A stretch of DNA of 64,000 bases. Origin: Gerris lacustris (lineage: Eukaryota; Arthropoda; Insecta; Hemiptera; Gerridae). Each line of letters begins with the position of its first letter. Within the stretch, counting starts at the first letter, position 1. Below the pieces are notes generated by a model. That model made no database searches, was not told the DNA's origin, and worked only from the letters and a program-made list of their open reading frames with translations. Below are positions 48,601 through 57,203 of the stretch, piece after piece. The translations under genes and the position numbers were made by a program. The stretch covers positions 26,748,173 to 26,812,172 of the forward strand of contig OX578279.1 in NCBI GenBank assembly GCA_951217055.1, written 5' to 3'.

Positions 48601-51600
48601 GTGGTTGTTTGGACCTGTTTCGACTCTCACACTTATTTTATTGGGTATAAAAGAGCTCAGACGGAAAATTAATATGCATCAAGAATCAGTGAGCTTCGTT
48701 TAACAAACCATTCAAATTTCTTCAAAAAGCAGATGAGTGCTTTTAAACTTTTATGCATTTATATAAAAAGGTTTGTATGCACGTAGAGGAGAAAAAAAAT
48801 CGGTCCAAGACAACTTAGACAAACTTTCCCATATACGAGTTCATAATTACTTAGCCCAGTGTTTTTCATTTATTAGTTTTCGTATGTACTTTTAATTATT
48901 ATTGAACATTTCATCAAAATTTATCATAAAAACAACTTCTCCTGGGCGGGGAATCGAACCCGGGTTTTAAGCTATTTTCTCAGGATCTAGATTTTTCCCG
49001 TTGGATTCGTATTTAAACGGACTACATTTTAGAATTTATTAATCAAAATCAATAAGTATTTTTTTTCACGTTTCTTCAAAGTTTGGAGCTAAAATTCATT
49101 TCTCGATTTCGCCTCTGGGTATGATTTTTTTTTTAAACATGGATGCAAAATTTCGTAAAAATCGGTCCAGCAGTTTAGGCTCCATGCGTGTGCACAGGCG
49201 ACAGAAAGACATTTTTTTTTATATATACTACTTTTTTCGGCTCAGGGGACCTCAAAACGTGTAAATCCATCAAAATCGAATATTCGAATATTCGAGCCAT
49301 TAGAATACTTTCTCTTTATATGAGAAAGTAATAAAAATACGGGAACAAAATTGGCCTAATTATGACCTACCATTAAAATTTCATTATAATCGGACAAGTA
49401 TAGTTTTTAAGATATGTTGGTTACGTACTATTGAAGGACATACACTAGATCAAATGTGTTTACTGATATCTGAAACACATTTCTGTCTAGGAACTTTTGA
49501 ATTTAGACATAAAAAAATTTGGTTTCCTGCATAGAGCATTGTGATAATTATCACAAGTCTCTCACTAGCGTTAGGTAAGCTTGGAAGCTTGGAAGCAAAG
49601 AAGAAGACATTTATTCTTAATTATGTCACGTCTTAAACAAAATTCTTGTTTAACAATTATATTATTTTATTAAAAAAAAAATTGCATTAAATGCGCATGG
49701 TCGGAATCAGTAGAGGGAAATAAACCATACAATAAGCTGTGAATATATTTTTAAGCAATTAAAATAAATAAACATACAGTGATCATTAAAAAAACGAATT
49801 TTTTGTGTGTAATTATAATTCTATACACTACCTCCGAATTTATACATTCTTCCGGTCTAATTAATTCGAATTTACCTATAGTCAGGAAGTAAACTATATA
49901 ATTTATATAATATATATTATATTAATAGGTAATCGGATTAAAATAATATGTCATTCTAATATAAATCAGTCGCATGATTACAAAGTAAATAAAATTATTG
50001 ATAAGAGTAAATAAATATTGATTTTTTTTTGTATTGCGAGTGCTTGCTAACTCTTGACGCAACATTTACAAATCAATGACGCCATGATTAACCAATGACG
50101 TAAAATAAGCTTCGTAACACTTAAATTTATTAATGATGTAATGATTACGAAGAGGAACTTTTAATTGAAACTAAATTACAAATTACCTTGATGTTTTAGA
50201 ATAATTTGATAGGGTTTCCTGCTTTTCGAAAACCCCTATGTATCAATAAATTGCCACTACCAAATAACCTGGCAATGCATTGAGTACCCTGTATACTCGA
50301 AAAGTACCTTTTTTTATTACCCCATTTCTTTGTGCTATTTAAAAGTCAAGTCAAATTCTTTAAATTGAAATGCACAATAACTGTAAATATTATCTTTAAT
50401 TTGTACTTAATAACTTACACATTATTACTACTAATTACCATGTGAATAAACACATAATTATTATAAACTGAACATGTTCCGACCACATTTATTGATCATA
50501 GCTAGTCAAAATTGTGTGTGATAATCTGATGAGCAGTTTTTTAAGATTTGGTGGTTCGCAAAAGTGTTAAAAGACAGACAGACACGAGACCAAAAATTAT
50601 CCTTGAAGTCTAAAATATATATCTGTCTCGCAATTTTTTAAATTTAATTGATCACAATGCTTTTGTTACCTTTTCTAAGCTCAGAAGCAAAAATAAGTAG
50701 TAAAAGGGAACATAACACAATAATAACGAAAGCCTCTCCACGAAATAATTTTAATTTCCAAAGGCTTCATCTTTTGGTCTCTTGGCCATCAGTGCCTACA
50801 ATAAACAAATATTGTCATTATGTTAATCTTCAGTAGTCAGAACCAGTTTGTTTAAAATATATATCACTTTGGTTTGACAATAAAATGAAGGTTTGATAAA
50901 ACCTTTTATCTAATAGAACCCTTTAGTTTGGTTAGATTCTAAAAAATAACATATAACATTGCACATTTAATAACAAACAACTAGCTCAAATTGTTGTTTT
51001 GTTTTGGTTATAATCAACAAATTAGTATTGACAAAAAGTGTTTTTAAAATTTTACATATCTCATTAGTTTAATCAAGGTGGTGACCAGGTAGTTCAAAGT
51101 ATTGACCAAAAGTGTTTTTAAAATGTTACATGTCTCATTAGTTTAATTAAGGTGGTGACCAGTTAGTTCAAATTGGTGGTTTCGATTTGGTTATAATCAG
51201 CAAATTAGTACTGACCAAAAGTGTTTTTAAAATGTTACCTTTCTCATTAGTTTAATTAAGGTATAGTGACCAGCTATACATTACTGTATGTTACTAATAT
51301 TACTTTTAATATTTGGTATTAAAACTAAAATTTTCTTAATGGTTTAAATATAGTATATGGAGAATGGAGGTAAATACTATTGATGTTGATACCACTTATA
51401 TTGAAATTATTATTGATTATTTATATAATTAAGTTTTAATTCATGAGCAAATATCATACAAATATTTGAAAAACTGACTTTGGACTATCTTGTTCTTTGG
51501 AGAAGGGCATTTTTTTTTAATTGAAGTGTTTTTTCGTTTTGTAATTAAATTTTGTAATGTCATTCTTATAGATAATAATTATAAATGAAATCATGATATA

Positions 51601-53323
51601 CATTGATATCTATATCAGTTGAAATAGAAATAGTTACCAATGTGTAAGAACCTTGTTTAATTTTAATTAAACCACATTGCTTGATCTAAATTATTGATTA
51701 ACATTGGCTTCGAAGTAATGTAACATTTGTATGTTATCAATCAATGAAAATAGTGTCTGTCTGTGGCTCAATTTGATAAACGTCCACTGCTCACCAATCA
51801 ATTTGATAAACGTCCACTGCTAACCAATCAATTTGATAAACGTCCACTGCTCACCAATCAATTTTATAAACGTCCATTAAATAACCACAAGTATCGAACT
51901 TTGTATAATGAATAACGAATAATTGGTTGCTTTGACTGAGATTTTATGGTACACTTCATAATTATGACTACAGAAGTTAATAAAACGTAACACAACAATA
52001 ATGTCACGACAATTTTATATGTAAAATTGAATTTTGAAATTTATATAAAATTGTGCTGACAATATTGTGTTACTTTTTATTAACATCTCTAGTCATAAGT
52101 ATGAATAAGGAATCAAATTTTTATATTTACAGTGTTAGTTTATGAACCAAATTACTTTATTTACGACGGAAATTTTAATTTAGTTAATACTATTGGAATT
52201 CTCATCTATTAACACATTTTCTCCTAATTGATGATAATGATGAAAGTGAAATAATGGTGAAATAATAATGATGGTTAAAATCGTATCATAATCTATGATT
52301 CTCCCAATTTAAGTTTCAGCAATGATTTTATTCGCATTATAAAACAATTTCAAGCTAACTTTGTCCATAAATTCATATAGAAAGTCTTGTGTTTAAAGTT
52401 ATTGTTTGAAATTACGAATAATTTAACTTATCTATATTAGTAAATGTTGCATTCACATTTTTCATTGTTATTAATGAATGGGGAAGATGATGGTGAGGTT
52501 ATAGTTATGTATAGGGTTCATAAAATAGCGAATGTTTTGAATCTAATTTAGGATTTATCCAACTTATCATTTACTATTACTATTACTCTAATTCTTATAT
52601 TAGTTGGATTAACATCTACCATTGTTATTTATTAATGGATGAGGAAGATTATTGTGAGGTTATAATTCATCAAATAGCAAACATTTTGAATCCTAATTTA
52701 CGATTAATCCAACTTAAAATTCACTATTATTCTCATTTACACAGATCATTTTCACTATTTCTCGTCGTTTTCAATGAATGAGGAAGATTATCGTGAGGTT
52801 TCAGTTATTGTTTATAAAATAGTGAACGTTTCAAATCTTAAGTTAAGATTAATCTAACTTGCTGTTCAGTTCACTGTTATTCTTACTCGTATCTATTAGT
52901 TAAAACGCTTTAACCATTTTCTCTTATAAGGATAATAATATTAAGTATAATGTCATTGTTTACAAAACAGCGTATGCTTTGACTGTTAATTGATCGTTAA
53001 GCCAATACTCGTATTTCAATATTATTCCCATTCATATGTGTTGGATTCACATCTTTGATGATTATTAATGAATGAAGATGGTTATCGTGATGTTGTAATA
53101 ACCACAATAATATACATATTAACATTACGAGTTTTACTTAAAATACATATTGAATTTGAATTTCCTTATCATTATCACATCTTATCAGTTAAATTTTTAA
53201 ATCACATTTTCCCTTGAATGTTATTCAAATTAATTTTTCTCTGAAAATATTAACTTAATTAATCTAATAAATTTAAATGTACATACCTGCACATGGTCTT
53301 ATCGTGTCCACACTCTGTACCAT
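33782..53323 (-). CDS. LMX1: LIM homeobox transcription factor LMX1 (complete, 8 coding exons)
   Basis: Eight exons join to 1119 nt, encoding 372 residues, close to vertebrate LMX1A/B. Residues 25-77 form LIM1 (CEGC, WHEQC, CSVC, LYCKTD) and 84-137 form LIM2 (CSRC, YHLHC, CVIC, LFCRQD). All eight zinc ligands of each domain are present. The homeodomain is about 170-229 (KRPRTILT to [11 protein letters not shown]) with W217, N220 and R222 in helix 3. The C-terminus [14 protein letters not shown] matches the conserved LMX1 tail. The family binds AT-rich FLAT-type elements in the nucleus and patterns neurons and limbs; the LIM domains recruit LDB cofactors. All introns are GT..AG with consistent phases. 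No breaks seen. It is LMX1 rather than LHX1/3/9 because of the homeodomain and tail. Confidence 0.96.
34135..34242 (-). CDS. LMX1: LMX1 exon 7
   Basis: 108 nt, phase 1 at both ends, bounded by TTTCCAG and GTAATA. Low-complexity Ser/Asn/Pro linker ([16 protein letters not shown]) C-terminal to the homeodomain. Being symmetric, it could be skipped without a frame change. Confidence 0.9.
34365..34548 (-). CDS. LMX1: LMX1 exon 6 (homeodomain helices 2-3)
   Basis: 184 nt after TTTACAG, starting in phase 0 and ending in phase 1. Encodes [16 protein letters not shown], the recognition helix [13 protein letters not shown] and a Lys/Glu-rich tail. Confidence 0.95.
34806..34942 (-). CDS. LMX1: LMX1 exon 5 (homeodomain N-terminal half)
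   Basis: 137 nt after GTTTTAG, ending ..PCRK at a GTTAGC donor in phase 0. Encodes [15 protein letters not shown] and [14 protein letters not shown], i.e. the N-terminal arm and helix 1. The intron splits the homeodomain before VREAL. Confidence 0.95.
35298..35519. mobile_element. Two family E MITEs in LMX1 intron 4
   Basis: 35298-35445 starts CTTCTTTAG and ends GGGGAGTAACAGTCTAAAGA. 35459-35519 starts TTCTTTAGATTATTACTGAC and ends GGGGAGTAACAATCTAAAGA. The same terminal inverted repeats are seen at 18031-18257. Confidence 0.8.
35662..35885 (-). CDS. LMX1: LMX1 exon 4 (LIM2)
   Basis: 224 nt after ATTCTAG, phase 2 to phase 1, ending at GTAAGA. Carries the whole second LIM domain ([41 protein letters not shown]). 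The plus-strand open frame over the same interval is its shadow. Confidence 0.96.
36204..36832 (+). mobile_element. Family C element, right-end copy, in LMX1 intron 3
   Basis: Same body as 5821-6370 but with the opposite end preserved: it finishes CGCTGTGTGCTGAC then AGCACACACTTGACCTG, the reverse complement of the left end of the other copy. The left end is missing. Together the copies define an element longer than 0.6 kb with inverted ends. Confidence 0.8.
37203..37331 (-). CDS. LMX1: LMX1 exon 3 (LIM1, main part)
   Basis: 129 nt after TCTTTAG, phase 2 at both ends. Encodes [21 protein letters not shown] and [11 protein letters not shown] different frame of this interval is also open, but only this one joins its neighbours. 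Confidence 0.94.
37470..37536 (-). CDS. LMX1: LMX1 exon 2 (start of LIM1)
   Basis: 67 nt after GTTTCAG, phase 1 to phase 2, donor GTAATA. Encodes [20 protein letters not shown], which supplies the first two zinc-binding cysteines (CEGC) of LIM1. Confidence 0.9.
37980..38980 (-). mobile_element. 1001-bp family G element with TA flanks
   Basis: Left end TA|CAGGGTCTCC, right end GGGACCCTG|TA, so short terminal inverted repeats flanked by TA, as in Tc1/mariner-type insertions. No transposase frame inside, so it is probably a non-autonomous element. About 600 bp of it are repeated in inverted orientation at 27285-27885. Confidence 0.75.
39244..39360 (+). repeat. 117-bp direct repeat, copy 1
   Basis: Starts GTTTTAAACGATTCAATTCA and ends CAAATGGTAAAAT. 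Only one mismatch was seen against 40418-40534. Confidence 0.9.
40418..40534 (+). repeat. 117-bp direct repeat, copy 2
   Basis: Lies 1174 bp from copy 1 in the same orientation. It could be the flanks of an insertion or a recent local duplication. The 1.06 kb between the copies shows no coding motif. Confidence 0.9.
41570..41940. promoter_or_regulatory. Candidate enhancer island in LMX1 intron 1
   Basis: About 370 bp clearly richer in G/C than the surrounding intron, without long open frames and unrelated to the repeat families seen here. It contains homeodomain-type TAATTA cores at 41601 and 41672 and a CCAATTGATTAG word at its right edge. Regulatory function is inferred from position and composition only. 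Confidence 0.3.
42725..43322 (+). mobile_element. Family F element with terminal inverted repeats
   Basis: GGTTTCTGTACA at the left end and TGTACAGAAACC at the right end are perfect 12-bp inverted repeats, 598 bp overall. Inside are a (GTCT)n tract, TGAAATTTGGCACACAGGTG and ~130-bp tandem units each marked by AAGATGGC and TATACATCAATTTAAAGGTC. No transposase frame. Confidence 0.85.
45195..45700 (-). repeat. Dispersed repeat family D, copy 3
   Basis: Inverted copy of 30110-30500 plus the (GACA)n tract at 45646-45680. Shares CATCTAATGCACAATT (opposite strand) and GACACCGCTATGA. Confidence 0.8.
46143..46670 (+). repeat. Dispersed repeat family A, copy 3
   Basis: Most regular copy. Starts TACTTTCTCATATAAAGAGA, carries CCCGGGTTCGATTCCCG (B box inside a T-arm-like stem) at about 46554 and ends GTTGTCTCGGACCGATTT. 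Confidence 0.8.
48646..48653 (+). promoter_or_regulatory. TATA box of a possible solo LTR or unknown transcript
   Basis: GGGTATAAAAGAGCTC is a strong TATA context, followed ~35 nt later by a TCAGT initiator-like word. A flanking GGACCTGTTTCGA word recurs, inverted, near 54490. No gene follows. Confidence 0.3.
48792..49330 (-). repeat. Dispersed repeat family A, copy 4
   Basis: Inverted full-length copy bounded by AAATCGGTCCAAGACAAC on the left and TCTCTTTATATGAGAAAGTA on the right, with GGGGAATCGAACCCGGGTT in between. Confidence 0.8.
50525..50690 (-). repeat. Dispersed repeat family B fragment
   Basis: Matches the AAAGACAGACAGACACGAGA and TATATCTGTCTCGCAATTTT region of family B, 5'-truncated. 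The open frame over it is incidental. A similar fragment lies at about 49340-49590. Confidence 0.55.
50984..51276. repeat. Diverged tandem repeat, 3 units
   Basis: TTGACCAAAAGTGTTTTTAA followed by CTCATTAGTTTAAT and AAGGTGGTGACCAG occurs three times. Two units also include TTGGTTATAATCA and CAAATTAGTA, so unit length varies (about 75-180 bp). Confidence 0.75.
51769..51888. repeat. 30-bp tandem repeat
   Basis: About 3.7 units of CAATTTGATAAACGTCCACT plus GCTCACCAAT, nearly identical. Confidence 0.9.
51962..52098. repeat. Foldback inverted repeat 3
   Basis: Arms of about 58 bp (51962-52020 and 52041-52098). The left arm starts TTATGACTACAGAAGTTAAT; the right arm ends ATTAACATCTCTAGTCATAA. Internal ACAATTTTATAT words are matched in inverted form. 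Short loop of about 20 nt. Confidence 0.8.
52473..53100. repeat. Diverged ~150-bp tandem array beside LMX1 exon 1
   Basis: AATGAATGRGGAAGATKATSGTGAGGTT-like words recur at 52473, 52634, 52773 and 53067, spaced 161, 139 and about 2 x 147 bp. Each is followed by TTYATAAAATAGYGAA-like and GATTWATCCAACTT-like text. The array lies within 0.8 kb of the first coding exon, at the 5' end of intron 1. Confidence 0.65.
53287..53323 (-). CDS. LMX1: LMX1 exon 1 (start codon)
   Basis: ATG at 53321-53323, 12 codons plus one base ([12 protein letters not shown]) to a GTATGT donor in phase 1, which joins exon 2 in frame. The ATG seven bases upstream (53330) is in another frame and would hit a stop after splicing, so this start was chosen. 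Because the exon is short and 15.7 kb away, it is less certain than the others. Confidence 0.65.
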
Positions 53324-53519
53324 GTTGCATTTAACGAAGTCTAACATTTCACGTGATTTTATATCATACTCTCAATAAAAAAGCATTAAACATTACTAAT
53401 TTTTCTTTTTTAATTTTTAACACGTAAATTATTTTTTTCAATCTTTTGTTTATGTTTTGAAAAATATGTTGTTTAAACTTATATTTATAAATGTAACATT
53501 CTTGAACGGGTGTCTGTAA

Positions 53520-53660
53520 GTTACTAACTCACGTGGTAAGCTTAATCATGCCCCGCCTTACTCGACGCCAGGCTTACCCCCACCATTATTGTAAGCCACG
53601 CCTACTAGAATTATTCCTATTGGTCGAATCGATTCACCACCCCAAACCAACCCCCTTCTC
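53520..53660 (-). promoter_or_regulatory. Candidate LMX1 promoter
   Basis: A GC-richer island 0.2-0.35 kb upstream of exon 1. On the minus strand it has a CCAAT box (53619-53623), a GTAGGCGTGGC KLF/Sp-type word (53595-53605) and a GGCGGGG GC box (53551-53557), in 5' to 3' order. No TATA box seen. Confidence 0.45.
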
Positions 53661-53918
53661 AGAATTATTTTTTTCAACCCTCTAGTTCAGTAGAAGCAAA
53701 CCCCCCTTTCGATGACATCTCCACTCTAGTTTGTTTTTCTTTTTTTCTTTAGTGTGTTGAGTTGGATACTACACATGCATAGACCACAGTGTCAGCATGG
53801 GAAACTAATTCTTCAGAAAAAATATGCATAGGACCAAAATAGAGAAAACAACTAAAGGGTTAAAATATTCGAAAATTTATTTTCCTTAAAAAAAACAAAA
53901 AACAACCCCTTATAAAAG

Positions 53919-53919
<1 letters not shown>

Positions 53920-53990
<71 letters not shown>

Positions 53991-53999
53991 GTATATAAA
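53920..53999. repeat. (TA)n microsatellite
   Basis: About 60 bp of uninterrupted TA, then interrupted TA to 53999. Confidence 0.95.
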
Positions 54000-54179
54000 T
54001 AAATCTCTATTTTCAAATACATTTACGAATTTAAGCCTTTCAATAGTCCAATCTGCCAATGTCGATAGTTTGCCAATAATCGATTATATTCAGTTTTATT
54101 AATTTGTATTCAATGATATACATATTATGCTCAAACTTATTGGATCTAACAGAAGCTTTGCTATCATTGTTCAAAACTA

Positions 54180-54626
54180 ATTTTTTCATGTCTCCGATTT
54201 CGACAATTCCTAGACAGAAATCCTTTTTAGGCATCAGGAAACATTTTGTGTATCTGTCGGTCTACTTAACCGATTTTGATTAAATTTAGATGGTAGTTCT
54301 TAATAAGTCCATTCCTTTCTCTTTCACATAAACTCAAACTTTACTTTTATTAGCACCTACCTATTTAAAAGTAATGATCAAATTTTCAGGAAATTTAGAT
54401 GGTTTGTCGAAAGTAGCTCACAGATGATCCCTTATTAATTTTAATCGTCTGCGTTCATTTAATGTTGAATAATATAAATGTGGCCCAACTGGAAATCGAA
54501 ACAGGTCCTTGCTACCACAATTGTAATTCTTAGATGAACATTACATTGTTTTGAACTCGTGTGACCATTCGTTCAATATCAGGCCGTAAGGAAGCTATTT
54601 GCCATACTAATTGGCAGTCCATTTAT
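54180..54626 (+). repeat. Dispersed repeat family B, diverged copy
   Basis: Contains CCTAGACAGAAATCC, CATCAGGAAACATTTTG, TAATCGTCTGCGTTCATTTA and ends AAGGAAGCTATTTGCCATAC near 54590-54626, all diverged family B blocks. Confidence 0.55.
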
Positions 54627-55840
54627 ATACTTTATACTTAATTTATACTTTGAAAAGAAATATCATTAATGAAATAAACAAATTTATAATAAGTATATAT
54701 GATTGCTTTGATTATTCTGAAACCTATAACAAAAATGTTTTTATAAACTGCAATAGGTCACGAAGGAATATAATAATTCATAGGCATAAGCACCTGTTAT
54801 TCCTGTTGGAACAATAGAAATCAGCAAAGTTTAAGAACCACTGTAAATGAGCCATTACAGTTAAAATATCTTATTTCTGCTCACAAGAATTTCCTAAAGC
54901 CTAAATCATTGTTCCTTAGGCCCAGAGCCGGCTCGAGGGTAAATTACCGCCTGTGCGAATCATGGCTGGTGCGCCCTTACTGGGGGGTTTGAAGAATTAT
55001 TTGTAATTTACGGTATTTATTTGTAGTTTTATGTCTAAGTTTTAAAATAGCACATTTTTTTAATTTTTTTTCATTTATGTCAAAGTTTTAAAATAACACT
55101 GTCTTGCTTATAAGTAAATATTATTTACTTAAGCCAGTCAAATAGTACACTAGAAATCGAGAAAATCGCAAAACTTATGGCTAGTTCTAATTTTTTACTA
55201 TGTTGTTAGGAGCATTACCAGTCGTGTATGACCTGTGCTAACTTCGTAGCACTCGAAAAACCGCGAAATTTTCACACTTTTTGCGGTTTTTTCAGTATAT
55301 CTCCTAAACTATGAGTTTTTTCATGATGCATGTTATTTACTTGTTTAAAGAAGAATAAATCTTCTACAAGTTGAGGCCAGAAACAGCTCTGTAGGGTAGG
55401 TCCAATAGTTATCAAGATTCAGCCCCCCAAAAATTGACCATTGTTTCTAAAAAAGTTAATTTTTAACATTTTGGCAACTTTTGACCCCGAAATCAGGGAT
55501 AATGCTCATTGAACGGGTAAAGTCATAGGAAGAGTTGTAGTAGTAAATGTAATTAACTTTAATTAAAGCACAGAACGACGTCTGTAGGTCTGATACTTTC
55601 CTCACAATGATAAAAATCCAAAAAATGGAAAAACCGATTTTTCCGCAAATTTTCCCAGTTGAGTTCTCACGACGGGTTGAGAGGGTTTTTGACTACAGCG
55701 CCCGTGAAATTCTTCAAATGAAGAAGACATTGTTGGTTGAATTTTTTGTAAAATAGAAATAATTTTTGAACAAAAAAATGCAATTATTTTTTTAAAAAGT
55801 GTGGGTGTACGTGTACATCCTTAAGGGGGATACTGCACAA
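54627..55840. other. Unclassified repeat-like DNA upstream of the nuclease pseudogene
   Basis: From about 54917 (CAGAGCCGGCTCGAGGG and CTGGTGCGCCC) the text resembles the ends of some hAT-type elements. Similar GGGGGGCCCGGACC text lies at 57240-57256, beyond the pseudogene. Whether both belong to one element is unproven. Confidence 0.3.
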
Positions 55841-55849
55841 GGTGATAAG

Positions 55850-56733
55850 GCATCGTAACGACTCTGTGAGGGGAATTGTCGCAGGGAACATAAGATGCAC
55901 CTTAAATCGGTTCGGACGAAAAGTTGAGGCAGAGAAGAACACAAAAACTGCCGAACGCCGTAGGCGTTATGATTCTGTACAGTACCACGAAGTCATCTTT
56001 AAAGAGACAACTATCATAAAATGAAAATACCTCAGGAGAAGTTAATGGCCAACGACAGGAACAAACGACTACTGATTGCTCTGATATGCTCCGCCTTCCA
56101 AAGCCAGGGAATTGCGACGAATCAAGCAGTCGAGGATGCTGACTGCGACATCGTCAAAGTGGCACTTGACAAGAGCGACTTTTCAATCAGTGCTAATCAT
56201 TGAAGAGGACATGGACCTGCTCGTCCTTCTCAATGGTTTGGGATCGTTTTTCACGGCCGTGAAAAGTTTTTGCCAGAAAAATCGCAGAGGTGACCCTTAC
56301 AATATACGTCAAGTCAAACTCATTCAATCGTGGATATTTGGAAGTAGCCCCAGGATTCGAGTTGTTTCTCCACGCTTTCACTGGGTGCAACACAGCCTCT
56401 GCCCTTTTCTGCTATGAGAAGAACAAAATGTGGAGAGCCATCCATAAATACCGTCATCTCATCGCCACATCTGGAGTGTTCCTCCAACCTACTTTAACCC
56501 ACCAAGCCATCGCAGATGCCAGAGCGAAGTGCCTAGTAGCTCTGTATGGAGGAGACTACACTGAAGATACCCTCCAGAGCCTGAACTATAACATTTTTTA
56601 TATTTCTTTTTTTCCAAATGAAGATGGTGCAATATTCTACGCCTACCGAACGTATTACCAAGTTCAGAAGTGGTTGGGGGTGGAAAAAGACGCAACTCAA
56701 TGGGGATGGATGAAGAAAAGTTTGAGTTTGTGA
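55850..56733 (+). pseudogene. Frameshifted PIN/FEN-like nuclease protein, mobile-element associated
   Basis: Three plus-strand frames carry successive parts of one protein family. 55842-56024 has KTAERRRRYDSV. 56021-56203 has KLMANDRNKRLLIALI and VEDADCDIVKVAL. The third, 56290-56733, is preceded by EEDMDLLVLLNGL at about 56193-56235 and holds LHAFTGCNTASALF. The acidic DAD..IV and EDMDLLVLL blocks resemble metal-binding strands of PIN/XPG-type nucleases. The HAFTGCNTAS block is common in multicopy animal proteins of this type. The switches of frame and stops show it is broken. No introns explain them. Family recall is from motif memory, so the name is provisional. Confidence 0.55.
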
Positions 56734-56931
56734 GGGACAGAGAGTAGGGAGGGGGTCAGATAAACAACATCCTTATACTGGATGTATTAGACCTAGTAGA
56801 ACTTACTTTGACGCAGGGGAAGACTTGGCTAAACCAATAAATTTACAACGTTTTACGCGAGTCTTGGCTTATTTTTTTTACAGAAGTGTTTTTGTTGGTA
56901 TTATAATTTACTTGTAAGTTGTGAACCCTTT

Positions 56932-57203
56932 TTACTTTCTCATAAAAAATAGAAAGTATTGTGATGACGCAAAAATTTGATTTTGAGATTTTGATTGATT
57001 TTCACGTTTTGAGATCCCCTGAGTCCAAAAAAGTGTTATTTTTTTAAATGTCTGTTTATCGTCTGTCGTCTATGCAGACCGTCTGGAGCCTTAACTACTG
57101 GGCCGATTTTGACGAAATTTGGCACCTATTTTAAAAAAAATCATACCCCGAGGCGAAATCGAGTAATTGCATTTTAGCAACAAATTTGGGTGGCGCTACC
57201 CCC
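56932..57203 (+). repeat. Dispersed repeat family A, copy 5 (3'-truncated)
   Basis: Starts TACTTTCTCATAAAAAATAG and includes GAGCCTTAACTACTGGGCCG and TGGCGCTACCCCCAG, then stops before the B-box region and passes into unrelated GC-rich DNA. Confidence 0.75.

Larger units (their letters stand above)
37537..53286 (-). other. LMX1 intron 1 (15.7 kb)
   Basis: By far the largest intron of the gene and rich in repeats: the 1001-bp family G element, family F, D, A (two) and B copies, a foldback, and three tandem arrays. Stretches with nothing recognised include about 40.8-41.5, 43.4-45.1, 46.7-48.5 and 49.6-50.5 kb. Large first introns of developmental genes often hold enhancers; see the island at 41.6-41.9 kb. 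Confidence 0.8.

Noticed and set aside
53328..53330. Earlier ATG of LMX1 exon 1
   Set aside because: It reads in a different frame and, after splicing to exon 2, meets a stop within a few codons.
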